Assembly: GCF_000744415.1 (NCBI RefSeq)
Contig: NZ_JQLW01000011.1
Location: forward strand, 62,001-126,000
From: Ghiorsea bivora
GTDB taxonomy: Bacteria > Pseudomonadota > Zetaproteobacteria > Mariprofundales > Mariprofundaceae
DNA: 64,000 nucleotides
Direction of reading: 5' to 3'
Shown here: positions 45,008 to 53,974 of the stretch, piece by piece
Numbering within the stretch: position 1 is the first letter of the stretch
How the letters are laid out: each line of letters starts with the position of its first letter
The notes under the pieces: generated by a model
What the model was told of the DNA's origin: nothing
Databases searched by the model: none
What the model saw: the letters and a program-made list of their open reading frames with translations, nothing else
Program-made: the position numbers and the translations under genes

Positions 45008-45577
45008 ATGAAAAAAATAATTATGGCTTCTACTGCTGCATTATTACTCAATATCACACCATCTTATGCCGACACAGTGGATGATATTGGCAATGCTATT
45101 GGAGATTTAACCCGTGATTTACAGTTTGGTGTAGGTATAGGTATTAACAACACCAAAAACTTATCCAATGCCTCTTTGTTTTATGGTATTGCTGAAAAAG
45201 ATTTGGATATTTATGCAGGTGACATTTTATCCTCCGCACAAGTCCGTATCGGAACGGGTACAAATGCAGATATTCAAGGGCTAGCTGTTGGAACGACGGG
45301 CTCAGAAGGTATCGACTTCTTAATTTCAGGGTTATACAAGGCAAGGATAGAGCTTGAAGATTTTAATGCATATGGGCTGGCAGGATTAACATACACATCA
45401 TCATCAGCCTCTGTCACTTCTGGTGGCATCACCACAAACACATCATCAACATCAACAAGCATCACATTGGGTCTTGGTGCAGAATATGAGCTGAACCCTG
45501 GGCTAAAAGTTGCTGCGGAATACCAGAAATTTGATGCTACATCAGTATTAGGGGTTCATGCCTATTTGGAATTTTAA
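45008..45577 (+). CDS. Small outer-membrane beta-barrel protein
   Basis: A 189-residue protein with a signal peptide (MKKIIMASTAALLLNITPSYA) and alternating hydrophobic beta strands such as FGVGIGINNT, VRIGTGTNADIQGLAVG, FNAYGLAGLTYTS and SITLGLGAEYELNPGLKVAAEYQKF, ending YLEF with the terminal phenylalanine typical of outer-membrane barrels. Eight strands seem likely, as in OmpA-like or YfaZ-like barrels. A ribosome site (AAGGAG) precedes the ATG at 45008. Function unknown. Confidence 0.8.
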   Translation: MKKIIMASTAALLLNITPSYADTVDDIGNAIGDLTRDLQFGVGIGINNTKNLSNASLFYGIAEKDLDIYAGDILSSAQVRIGTGTNADIQGLAVGTTGSEGIDFLISGLYKARIELEDFNAYGLAGLTYTSSSASVTSGGITTNTSSTSTSITLGLGAEYELNPGLKVAAEYQKFDATSVLGVHAYLEF

Positions 45578-45589
45578 AACATCATAAGT

Positions 45590-45624
45590 CATAAAAAAAG
45601 TCTCTATACGGAGACTTTTTTATG
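45590..45624. terminator. Bidirectional terminator between the barrel gene and ispF
   Basis: A stem of AAAAAAGTCTC with GAGACTTTTTT around the loop TATACG. The run of A on one side and T on the other serves both converging genes, and the ispF stop codon lies within it. Confidence 0.9.
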
Positions 45625-46099
45625 ATTTGTTTAACAACACCACAGCTTGGGCAGCAATACCTTCACCTCGCCCCGTAAACCCTAATTTTTCGGTGGTTGT
45701 AGCTTTGATATTGATAGCGGTAACATCTAACTTTAATACTTCTGCCAATCGTACACGCATGGGTTCAATATATGTTGCCAATTTGGGTTTTTGCGCAATC
45801 ACAGTCACATCAATATTACCAATATGATAGCCCAACGCTTCAATACTTTCTAAAACCTTAGCCAATAAAAGTGTGCTATCCACACCTTCCAAGGCTGGGT
45901 CAGTATCAGGAAAGTGATGTCCAATATCACCCAAACAAGCTGCACCCAGCAGCGCATCACATAACGCATGAATCAATACATCAGCATCCGAATGCCCTGC
46001 AAGCCCCAAATGATATGGAATATCCACGCCACCGAGCATAAGTTTGCGATTTTCTGCAAACGCATGCACATCAAAACCCTGCCCCACACGTATATTCAC
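45620..46099 (-). CDS. ispF: 2-C-methyl-D-erythritol 2,4-cyclodiphosphate synthase
   Basis: IspF makes MEcPP in the non-mevalonate isoprenoid pathway. I start at GTG 46099, which overlaps the ispD stop and gives a normal 159-residue protein ([14 protein letters not shown]); an ATG at 46132 would add 11 unrelated residues. The zinc ligands are in GFDVHAF and [11 protein letters not shown]. The other family motifs [26 protein letters not shown] are intact. It follows ispD with overlapping codons. Confidence 0.95.
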   Translation of the reverse strand: MNIRVGQGFDVHAFAENRKLMLGGVDIPYHLGLAGHSDADVLIHALCDALLGAACLGDIGHHFPDTDPALEGVDSTLLLAKVLESIEALGYHIGNIDVTVIAQKPKLATYIEPMRVRLAEVLKLDVTAINIKATTTEKLGFTGRGEGIAAQAVVLLNKS

Positions 46100-46785
46100 G
46101 GTGCTACTCCTTGCAAATGTTTCTCCAACCATAACATATCTTGGGGTGTGGTAACTTTTCGATTGTTCACATCACCTTGGCTGATATAAACATCAAAACC
46201 CGCCGCTTCCAGCACTGATGCATCATCTGTGTGTAAATGAAGCCTGTCTTTTTCTTTGACTAAGGCAGATTCAAACCATGTTCGCCTTGCTACTTGCGGC
46301 GTTTGCACTGCCATCAAACGATTTCTATCGGGTGTTTCCAATACTTTTCCATCCGCATCAATACGTTTAATGGTATCATGTACAGGCAACCCAGGCACAG
46401 CTGCACCATGTTGATCAGCTGCCTGAAACACATCATCTAACAACATTTGCGAAGGTAAAGCGCGAGCAGCATCATGCACAGCCACCATATCAATATCATC
46501 GGGTAACGCAGCCAAACCGCGCTGCATGGATATAGAGCGCTCTGCACCACCAACAACTGGTTCGAGCAAAGTAAAACCCCACTGATACCCTGCAACCGCA
46601 TCGCGATACCATAAATCTCTATCGCCAATCACTGGCTGTACCACAACAATATGTTTGGATTGATTCAAACTTTCCAAGGTGTGAATAATTAGAGGTTTTC
46701 CAGCAACTTCAAGGTATTGTTTGGGGATTGCGCTTCCAAATCGTTTACCACTACCTGCAGCCAGCAATAAAACCCCAACCTTCAT
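46096..46785 (-). CDS. ispD: 2-C-methyl-D-erythritol 4-phosphate cytidylyltransferase
   Basis: IspD joins CTP and MEP in isoprenoid synthesis. The 229-residue protein has the nucleotide-binding start [20 protein letters not shown] and the motifs [15 protein letters not shown] and VHDAARAL. It overlaps pyrF and ispF, so ispD-ispF is coupled to the long operon upstream. Confidence 0.95.
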   Translation of the reverse strand: MKVGVLLLAAGSGKRFGSAIPKQYLEVAGKPLIIHTLESLNQSKHIVVVQPVIGDRDLWYRDAVAGYQWGFTLLEPVVGGAERSISMQRGLAALPDDIDMVAVHDAARALPSQMLLDDVFQAADQHGAAVPGLPVHDTIKRIDADGKVLETPDRNRLMAVQTPQVARRTWFESALVKEKDRLHLHTDDASVLEAAGFDVYISQGDVNNRKVTTPQDMLWLEKHLQGVAP

Positions 46786-47459
46786 GCCTTACTTGCACCT
46801 TGCATCATCCTAACCGCTTCATTTGCAGCTTCCGCAGGGTTTTCAGCTTGCAAAATCGGGCGACCAATCACCAAATAATCAGAGCCGTGTTCTACTGCCA
46901 TTTTAGGGTCTGCAACCCGTTGTTGATCTTGGGTAGATTGATTGCCCCAGCGAATACCTGGCGTGACCGTGATAAATTCAGCACCACATACTTCCTTGAT
47001 TTGTGCTGCTTCATGTACGCTGCATACCACGCCATCCAAACCTGCATCTTTCGCCAGTTTAGCACGCTCCAGTGCAACCTTTAAAGCCTGTTCTTTGGGC
47101 ATGGTATCACTGGTTAAAACGGTTACAGCGATAAGCAACATATCAGGAAAAGCTTTGGCAGCCTTTGCCGCAGCTTCTAACATGGGTTTCCCACCACCTG
47201 CATGCACATTCACCATTTGTACACCCAAAGCACCTGCACTTTCAATCGCTTGTGCGACAGTGTTTGGAATATCATGGAATTTAAGGTCTAAAAACACTTT
47301 ATGCGTTTGCGTCAAATCAGCAATCAATGCTGGACCCTCAGCCACAAACAAACGTAAACCAACCTTTAACCAACCAACACTTTCACCCAATGTTTCACGC
47401 ATCGCCAGTGCTTGTGCTTTATTCGTGACATCCAATGCCACCATAATTTTATTGTGCAT
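46782..47459 (-). CDS. pyrF: Orotidine-5'-phosphate decarboxylase
   Basis: PyrF makes UMP, the last step of pyrimidine synthesis. The 225-residue protein from the ATG at 47459 (MHNKIMVALDVTNK) shows the catalytic VFLDLKFHDIPNTV, and the phosphate loop TPGIRWG. The longer frame upstream overlaps the lapB zinc ribbon and is unrelated. It overlaps lapB by 11 bases, as in E. coli-type lapA-lapB-pyrF. Confidence 0.96.
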   Translation of the reverse strand: MHNKIMVALDVTNKAQALAMRETLGESVGWLKVGLRLFVAEGPALIADLTQTHKVFLDLKFHDIPNTVAQAIESAGALGVQMVNVHAGGGKPMLEAAAKAAKAFPDMLLIAVTVLTSDTMPKEQALKVALERAKLAKDAGLDGVVCSVHEAAQIKEVCGAEFITVTPGIRWGNQSTQDQQRVADPKMAVEHGSDYLVIGRPILQAENPAEAANEAVRMMQGASKA

Positions 47460-48627
47460 GCTGTTCTTCTCCAAAGGCATAGGCACCCTGCAATGGTTCC
47501 ATCGTGCCCCAGTGATGACATTTCGGACAATGCCAACGCATATCATGCACTTGTACACCACATTGTTTACAAGCAAACATTTTACTTAATAAGCGCCATT
47601 CTCTTGCTTGTTTATGCAAATTGTCTGAGCCATCTTGCAATGCCATCAGACGCAACTCATGACGCAGGCTTAAATCCGATAGGTTCAGTTCTTTTTGTAA
47701 CGATATAGCTACTGGCAAATCGATGGCTTTGGCTATTTGTTCAACCCAAGCCACACCAAGTTCCATGTTTTTGTTCGTTTGCCAGTAGTTCAATAAAAAT
47801 GGTTTCGCATATTGTTCGTAAAACGTTAAATTTTGTAACAATACTTTGGGTAATAATACGTGATGCTCTTGTTTAACATCCGATAAAAAGGATTCTGTTT
47901 GTTTGACCGCTTGCTCAAAATTATTGTCTTTTTGTAATAATTCAATGCGTAATAAATGAGCATGAGAACAGCCTATCGATAATTTAAGTGCTTCATCCAA
48001 TAACGCTTCAGCCAAAACAATATCATGTTTTACCAATGCATCATTCGCCATTTCAACTTTGAGGTAAGCTCGGTGTTCATGGTATGATTGATTTTCAACT
48101 TGCTCCAAACGGCTCACCAACCATTCTGCCTCATCCCATTCATTACTTTGCTCACGAATACGCAAACAAGCATGAAGTGACTCAAGGTGGTCAGGTTGTA
48201 TAGCCAAGGCTTTGGCATAATGTTTCAATGCTCGATCCAATAAACCACCAGCTTGAAAGTCTCGCCCAAGAGATACATAAGCTTGAAACTGAAACTCTAA
48301 AGAAACTTCGGGTCTAGCCAATAAATTCTGATGGATGCGTACTGCCCGCCCATATTCACCTTGGGTACGAAACATTTCGCCCAATGCCATATACACTTCA
48401 GCCGACTCCGAGCGAATTTTGGCAACTTGCACCATTTCTTGTAGGGCTTGGTCTGGTTTATCTGATAGTAAGTAGTTTATACCACGCAGTAGTGGCGTGA
48501 CACGCGTATCTTCGAGCTCATGTTCTAAAGTTGGATCCGAAAAATCCAAGTCATCTTTTTTTTTCCATAATAAGGCTGCTGCAACCAAACCTGCAACTGC
48601 AATGATAATCAGTAAAAAACTGCTCAT
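47449..48627 (-). CDS. lapB: Lipopolysaccharide assembly protein LapB (YciM)
   Basis: LapB is an inner-membrane TPR protein that presents LpxC to FtsH and so sets LPS synthesis. The 392-residue protein has an N-terminal membrane anchor (FLLIIIAVAGLVAAALLW), several TPRs from about residue 50 to 330 (GINYLLSDKPDQALQEM is the first), and a C-terminal rubredoxin-like zinc ribbon CKQCGVQVHDMRWHCPKC. It overlaps lapA by 4 bases and pyrF by 11. Confidence 0.95.
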   Translation of the reverse strand: MSSFLLIIIAVAGLVAAALLWKKKDDLDFSDPTLEHELEDTRVTPLLRGINYLLSDKPDQALQEMVQVAKIRSESAEVYMALGEMFRTQGEYGRAVRIHQNLLARPEVSLEFQFQAYVSLGRDFQAGGLLDRALKHYAKALAIQPDHLESLHACLRIREQSNEWDEAEWLVSRLEQVENQSYHEHRAYLKVEMANDALVKHDIVLAEALLDEALKLSIGCSHAHLLRIELLQKDNNFEQAVKQTESFLSDVKQEHHVLLPKVLLQNLTFYEQYAKPFLLNYWQTNKNMELGVAWVEQIAKAIDLPVAISLQKELNLSDLSLRHELRLMALQDGSDNLHKQAREWRLLSKMFACKQCGVQVHDMRWHCPKCHHWGTMEPLQGAYAFGEEQHAQ

Positions 48628-48917
48628 AAGTCATCTTGCAAAGGGATATTGCGCAAATTCTCAACTTCTTGATTCAACAAAGCATTCTCTTTACGAAGGT
48701 ATTTAATTTCTTTTTTATGTTTACGACGTGAAAAACTAAGCGCTAGCAAACCACTGGCAAAACCCAATAAAAAGGACATCACAACGGGTAAAAACAAGGG
48801 CATTTCATCTGATTTGAAGTTCAGGAATGACAAATGCACCGGCATCATATTTTCAAAGGCAAATGTCACTGTAAAAAGCGCCAGCCCAATACTGACGCTA
48901 ATATTAATCCAATTCAT
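48624..48917 (-). CDS. lapA: Lipopolysaccharide assembly protein A (LapA/YciS)
   Basis: A 97-residue DUF1049 protein with two membrane helices (WINISVSIGLALFTVTFAF and LPVVMSFLLGFASGLLAL) and a C-terminal coiled coil. It works with LapB at the inner membrane. It lies between ihfB (26 bases) and lapB (4-base overlap), a conserved order. Confidence 0.9.
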   Translation of the reverse strand: MNWINISVSIGLALFTVTFAFENMMPVHLSFLNFKSDEMPLFLPVVMSFLLGFASGLLALSFSRRKHKKEIKYLRKENALLNQEVENLRNIPLQDDL

Positions 48918-48943
48918 CTCAACTTTCCTCTTGAAAAGTCAAA

Positions 48944-49225
48944 CTACTTATGATCAACACGTTCCCTTAATTCTTTTCCTGGCTTGAAATGTGGCACTGC
49001 TTTCGCTGGCACAAATACAGACTCTCCAGTTTTAGGATTGCGACCTGTGCGAGAATCACGATTTTTGATGCTAAAGCTACCAAAACCACGCAACTCAACG
49101 CGTCCTCCTCGCGATAACTCCTCAGAAATCGCAGAAAAAACAGTACTCACCACAACTTCAGCTTCTTTCCGAGTAATATCTTGATTTGCAGCTGATACCG
49201 CATCAATAAGTTCAGATTTTGTCAT
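48944..49225 (-). CDS. ihfB: Integration host factor subunit beta
   Basis: A 93-residue DNA-bending protein of the HU/IHF family. Its start MTKSELIDAVSAANQDITRKEAE, the arm RTGRNPKTGESVFVPAKAVPHFKPGKELRERV and its place after rpsA identify it as IHF beta. The conserved proline at the tip of the arm is present. IHF would support sigma-54 activators such as NtrC in this window. Confidence 0.94.
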   Translation of the reverse strand: MTKSELIDAVSAANQDITRKEAEVVVSTVFSAISEELSRGGRVELRGFGSFSIKNRDSRTGRNPKTGESVFVPAKAVPHFKPGKELRERVDHK

Positions 49226-49264
49226 GCTCTACTCCCTCTTCAAACCCATACACTTTAAAATGAT

Positions 49265-49289
49265 ATAGGGTCAAAGTAAACGACCCTAT
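49265..49289 (-). terminator. Hairpin between rpsA and ihfB
   Basis: ATAGGGTC at 49265-49272 pairs perfectly with GACCCTAT at 49282-49289 (9-base loop). Read on the minus strand it is followed by an A/T-rich stretch but not a clean U-tract, so it is probably a partial terminator or an RNA processing site that tunes ihfB below rpsA. Confidence 0.55.
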
Positions 49290-49312
49290 CAAAAAACGCA
49301 AGTAAGCCAGGC

Positions 49313-51061
49313 TTATTGTTTGTCCAAAAACTTCCGTTGAAGCTCAAGTGCCAATGCCGATGGCGCACTTTCTTGTTGCACTTGTTTAGCATAATGTTTA
49401 ATCGAATCACGTTCTTCATCACGCAATAATTGACGTACAGACAATTCCACACGTTGGCGGCGACGATCCACATCTGTAATTTTTGCTTCGACTTCATCCC
49501 CAACAGACAACGCGCCTTGCTCACGTGGTATTTCACGTTGCGCCAAACGCGCTACGATACCATCAGCAACTTCTACCAAATAAGCATTGGGTAAAACTTC
49601 AACCACTTTACCATTCACTGCCGTACCACGTTTTGAACCATTGATAAATGTATCAAAAGGATTTTCAGTGAGTTGCTTAATACCTAAAGCAATGCGACCA
49701 CGTTCTACATCAACACCAATCACAGCACATTCAACTTCTTGACCTTTTTGATAATCTTGAATGGCTTCATCACCTTGTTTATCCCAAGAAATATTGCCTA
49801 TATGTACCAAACCATCCAACTCATCAGTCAGACCTACAAAGAAACCAAATTCTGAAATGTTTTTTATTTTACCCGTGATTTTTGAACCTGCAGGGTGCTC
49901 TGCCATCCACACTTGCCAAGGGTTGTCACTGACTGCTTTTAAACTTAAACGTAAGCGTCTGTCTTCTGCATCAAAGTCAATCACTGCAACATCAACCACA
50001 TCACCTTCAGACAATACTTTTGCAGGCTCAACATCTTTACGCGTCCAACTCATTTCCGAACGATGAATCAAACCATCCACACCAGGTTCTAGCTCAACAA
50101 TAGCGCCTGCTTTGATGAGTTTGCGCACAGTACCTGTAACTTGCATACCACTTTCGTAAGTTTCAGACACTTTTTTCCATGGATCTTCAATCAAGTTTTT
50201 CGTTGAAATAGAAACTTTGGCTGTATCAGCATCCAACTTGATGATTTCGGCAGTCACACTCTGACCCACACTTAACATTTCAGCAGGGTTATTGATATGT
50301 TTCCAAGCAATATCTGAAACATGCAAAAGTGCATCAAGGCCACCAAGGTCAACAAAGGCACCAAAATTTGTTAAACGTTTCACTGTGCCTGTAACTTTAC
50401 TGCCCAACTCATGGCTGGCAAAAAATGCTTCGCGAAGTACAGCTTCTTGTTCTGCCAAAGGCTGCTTGCGTGAAACCACCACATTTTCAGGACGGTGTTG
50501 CACTTCGATAATCGCCAAATCAAATGTTTGGTTTAACAACTCACCAGCATTTACAAAACCAGTGTCTGCCTCTGAGCGTGGTAAAAATGCTTCCAAACCG
50601 CCCAAATCAACGCGGAAACCACCTTTGACTTCTTTTACAACTTTGCCCGAAATTGTTTCGCCTGCTTCTTTGGCTGCAACAACAACATCCATCAGCTTAC
50701 GACGTTTGGCTTGTAAAACAGATAATTCCACACCCAAGCGGCCCTTACCAACCATCAATGCCGATATTTCATCACCAATACTTGGCACATCTTCACCAAT
50801 AGAAGCAAATTCTGCCAACTTAATCACACCCTCGCTGTTACCTTTAAGGTCAACAGTTACCACTTCAGCATCTATGGCTACAACAACACCCGTCACATAT
50901 TCGCCACGCGAAAGCTTGGGTTGCTCTTCTAGCGAAGCTTCAAAAAGGGCTGCAAACGATTCTTCTTCGTTGGCAATGGCCTCTGTTGGCTCAGTTGGTT
51001 GAACTTTTTGTTCAATAGTATCATCAGGTTTGGCTTCAGTGTTCATGTTTAACTCACTCAT
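49313..51061 (-). CDS. rpsA: 30S ribosomal protein S1
   Basis: S1 binds mRNA at the 30S platform. The 582-residue protein has an acidic N-terminal tail (first 45 residues) and six S1 repeats, for example GEYVTGVVVAIDAEVVTVDL, GSKVTGTVKRLTNFGAFVDLGGLDALLHVSDIAW, and GMQVTGTVRKLIKAGAIVELEPGVDGLIHRSEMSW. Length is near the E. coli 557. Its ATG overlaps the cmk stop (ATGA). Confidence 0.97.
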   Translation of the reverse strand: MSELNMNTEAKPDDTIEQKVQPTEPTEAIANEEESFAALFEASLEEQPKLSRGEYVTGVVVAIDAEVVTVDLKGNSEGVIKLAEFASIGEDVPSIGDEISALMVGKGRLGVELSVLQAKRRKLMDVVVAAKEAGETISGKVVKEVKGGFRVDLGGLEAFLPRSEADTGFVNAGELLNQTFDLAIIEVQHRPENVVVSRKQPLAEQEAVLREAFFASHELGSKVTGTVKRLTNFGAFVDLGGLDALLHVSDIAWKHINNPAEMLSVGQSVTAEIIKLDADTAKVSISTKNLIEDPWKKVSETYESGMQVTGTVRKLIKAGAIVELEPGVDGLIHRSEMSWTRKDVEPAKVLSEGDVVDVAVIDFDAEDRRLRLSLKAVSDNPWQVWMAEHPAGSKITGKIKNISEFGFFVGLTDELDGLVHIGNISWDKQGDEAIQDYQKGQEVECAVIGVDVERGRIALGIKQLTENPFDTFINGSKRGTAVNGKVVEVLPNAYLVEVADGIVARLAQREIPREQGALSVGDEVEAKITDVDRRRQRVELSVRQLLRDEERDSIKHYAKQVQQESAPSALALELQRKFLDKQ

Positions 51062-51762
51062 TTTTTATTAATCAACTTTCTTCGTTCTAAAACATTTAAT
51101 ATTCTATCAACAACATCATCCATTGCCATGGTTGTTGAATCAATATGAATGGCATCCATTGCTTTTTCCAATGGTGCACAATCCCTATCTGTATCCCGTT
51201 CATCACGCGCTCTTAACTCTGCTGCAATACGCTCCAAGTCAGCATCTTCACCTTTGGCTTTAAGCTGGCTCCAACGTCTTCTTGCCCGTTCACGCTGGGA
51301 TGCTGTCAAATAAAACTTTGCTTGCGCATCAGGTAAAACAACCGTGCCAATATCACGTCCATCCATCACGCAACCCAACTTGGCAATATCTCGCTGCACA
51401 TCCAATAATGCTGTCCGAACTTGAGGCATAGCAGCGACTTTGGATGCACGGGCGCCTGCATTCTCATCACGAAGCCGCGAAGTGCAATCCTTTTCAGCAT
51501 CTGCCTCTTTTAAGAAAATACCTTCAGCCTTCCAAACCATAGAAGTTATCGCCGCATCAAGCATAGATAACACTGCATTTTCATCATCCAGCGACACCGA
51601 TTCTTCTTCAGCACGCCAACCCACATAGCGGTACAAAAGCCCTGTATCCAACACTGGCAAAGCCAGTTCCTCACCGATCAGTGCAGCAATCGTACCTTTA
51701 CCTGAACCAGAAGGGCCATCAATAGCAATTTGTAAACCTTGATTCACCAACCATCTACTCAT
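51058..51762 (-). CDS. cmk: Cytidylate kinase
   Basis: Cmk phosphorylates CMP and dCMP. The 234-residue protein has the P-loop AIDGPSGSGKGTIAALIG, VMDGRDIGTVVLPDA and the lid region KFYLTASQRERARRR. It sits in the conserved aroA-cmk-rpsA order, with 4-base overlaps at both ends. Confidence 0.95.
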   Translation of the reverse strand: MSRWLVNQGLQIAIDGPSGSGKGTIAALIGEELALPVLDTGLLYRYVGWRAEEESVSLDDENAVLSMLDAAITSMVWKAEGIFLKEADAEKDCTSRLRDENAGARASKVAAMPQVRTALLDVQRDIAKLGCVMDGRDIGTVVLPDAQAKFYLTASQRERARRRWSQLKAKGEDADLERIAAELRARDERDTDRDCAPLEKAMDAIHIDSTTMAMDDVVDRILNVLERRKLINKK

Positions 51763-53099
51763 ACATCATCCCAACGCACATTCATGCCAATATTTTGTGC
51801 CAAATCAACAAAACTTGGAAATGATGTCGCAATGGCAGCTGCATTTTCAATGCGAATTTCTTTGTCCATTTTCTGTGCCGCAACAACCATCGCCATGGCA
51901 ATTCTATGGTCACCGTGGGCATCTACAGTTACCCCACCTTTGAGGTTTGGTTTTCCATGAATAACTGCGCCATCCTCTTTTTCTTCAATATCTGCTCCAC
52001 AAGCTTGCAAGGCTGCAACCATAGTTGCGATTCTATCGGACTCTTTCACTCGCAATTCTTCGGCTTCATCCAACACAAAGGTACCTTTTGACAATGCTGC
52101 TGCCACAAACAATACAGGGAACTCATCAATGGCATCAGGAATATCTTGTGGGTTTACCTTCATGCCCTGCAAGGTGGTGGACTTCACGCGAATGTCTGCC
52201 ACAGGTTCAGCACCCACGGTGTTTTCAGTTTCCAATGTTAAATTCGCCTGCATATCTGCCATCACCCTGCGCCAACCATCACGTCTTGGGTTAATACCAA
52301 TGCTGTTTAAAACCACATCAGAACCATCCACAAGGGATGCAGCTACAGCAAAAAATGTTGCCGAAGATGGGTCTGCAGGGATTTGCACCACATCTTTGGG
52401 TGCTGTGAGTTGACCACAAGGTTGAAGTTTACTTGTAAATGCATCAACACGTTCTACGGCTTGCCCAAATAAAGGTAACATACGTTCGGTATGATCGCGG
52501 GTTGCCTTGGGCTCAGTCACCGTTGTTTCACCATCAGCAAACAATCCTGCCAACAACACACATGATTTCACTTGCGCTGATGCTACAGGGGAAACGAAGT
52601 TCATACCCTTTAGTTTACCGCCGCGAATAGATAACGGCATTTTATTGCCGCCTTCACGACCATCAATTTTTGCACCCATCAAACGCACAGGATCAGCAAC
52701 CCTTGCCATGGGGCGCGAATGCAAAGAAGCATCACCCACCATCACACTATGAAAATCTTGACCAGCCAAAATACCTGTAATTAAACGTGCTGCTGTACCT
52801 GAGTTACCTGCATCCAACACGTTTTCAGGTTCTTTCAAACCATATAAACCAACACCTTGAACTTCCAAAGCTGTTTTTTCTTCATTTAACCATGTCACTT
52901 TCGCACCCATGGCTTCAAACATGGCTGCCGTGGCGAAGTTATCATCACCAGGTAAAAAACCTTCAATACGAGTCACACCATCTGCCAATGCACCTAACAT
53001 AATAGAACGATGAGACATGGACTTATCTCCAGGAACCGTAATATTACCTTTAAGTGCGCCTTTTGCAGGCCCTGCGATTAATGTGCCGCCGATATTCAT
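51759..53099 (-). CDS. aroA: 3-phosphoshikimate 1-carboxyvinyltransferase
   Basis: EPSP synthase of the shikimate pathway, joining PEP and shikimate-3-phosphate. From the ATG at 53099 it is 446 residues. Motifs: GNITVPGDKSMSHRSIMLGALADG, LDAGNSGTAARLITGILAG and ELRVKESDRIATM near the end. The segment PGDKSMSHR and LDAGNSGTAARL place it among class II-like long forms. It overlaps tyrA and cmk by 4 bases each. Confidence 0.96.
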   Translation of the reverse strand: MNIGGTLIAGPAKGALKGNITVPGDKSMSHRSIMLGALADGVTRIEGFLPGDDNFATAAMFEAMGAKVTWLNEEKTALEVQGVGLYGLKEPENVLDAGNSGTAARLITGILAGQDFHSVMVGDASLHSRPMARVADPVRLMGAKIDGREGGNKMPLSIRGGKLKGMNFVSPVASAQVKSCVLLAGLFADGETTVTEPKATRDHTERMLPLFGQAVERVDAFTSKLQPCGQLTAPKDVVQIPADPSSATFFAVAASLVDGSDVVLNSIGINPRRDGWRRVMADMQANLTLETENTVGAEPVADIRVKSTTLQGMKVNPQDIPDAIDEFPVLFVAAALSKGTFVLDEAEELRVKESDRIATMVAALQACGADIEEKEDGAVIHGKPNLKGGVTVDAHGDHRIAMAMVVAAQKMDKEIRIENAAAIATSFPSFVDLAQNIGMNVRWDDV

Positions 53100-53974
53100 G
53101 TGTTTTCCTTTTCCCGCTTTGCTAACCAATCATCTCTTGCATCTTTTGCCGATGAAAAAAGCGCTGTTAAACTTTTTTTATCACTTGCCTGCAATGCCAC
53201 CCTAATGTTTTGCAATTCATCCATCAAAATATCAATTTGCTGTTCTAAAGCATCTCGATTTGCCAAGGTAATATCTCGCCACATTTCAGGCGATGAAGAT
53301 GCAATGCGTGTAAAGTCTTTAAAACCACCTGCAGCATAAGCCATAGGATCAAAGTTATCTGTTTTTTGCTTATTCACTGCATTAACCAAAGCAAAAGCCG
53401 CCAAATGTGGTAAATGACTCACTGCACCGAGCAACTTATCATGTTCATCTGCAGGCATGGTTAACACATTAGCCCCAGCGCTTTCCCATATATGTTTAAC
53501 CACAGTCAAAGCTTGTTCATGCGTCGAGTCATTAGGTGTAATAATACATAAGTGATCTTGGTATAATGTTGAAAATGCAGCATCTGCACCTGATTTTTCA
53601 GTGCCTGCTAAAGGGTGTGCTGCCACAAAGTGTGCATGACTAGGTAAATATTTAGCTGCGGCAGCAAGCGCATGTCGTTTGGTGCTGCCTGCATCAGTAA
53701 CAATCACACCTGCCTTCAGTGCTGGTGCAATAGTTTGCATTACATGAGCATACGCACCCATGGGCACAGCCAAAAGAACCACGTCTGCATCTTTCACAGC
53801 ATCCGTTAAAGAAGTCGTCCAACTATCAACAATACCTAAAGACTGAGCAAGTTTAAGATTACCTTCATTACGCCCTGCGCCAATCACTTTACCCACAGCA
53901 CCTTTTTCTTTGAGTGCCAAAGCAAGTGAGCCACCAATTAAACCAACGCCAATGATTGCAAGTGTTTGAATCAT
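53096..53974 (-). CDS. tyrA: Prephenate/arogenate dehydrogenase
   Basis: TyrA makes 4-hydroxyphenylpyruvate or tyrosine. The 292-residue protein has an NAD-binding GVGLIGGSLALALKEKG at the start, the active-site HPLAGTEKSGADAAF and SHLPHLAAFALVN histidine. There is no chorismate mutase domain, unlike E. coli TyrA. Overlaps hisC and aroA by 4 bases. Confidence 0.94.
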   Translation of the reverse strand: MIQTLAIIGVGLIGGSLALALKEKGAVGKVIGAGRNEGNLKLAQSLGIVDSWTTSLTDAVKDADVVLLAVPMGAYAHVMQTIAPALKAGVIVTDAGSTKRHALAAAAKYLPSHAHFVAAHPLAGTEKSGADAAFSTLYQDHLCIITPNDSTHEQALTVVKHIWESAGANVLTMPADEHDKLLGAVSHLPHLAAFALVNAVNKQKTDNFDPMAYAAGGFKDFTRIASSSPEMWRDITLANRDALEQQIDILMDELQNIRVALQASDKKSLTALFSSAKDARDDWLAKREKENT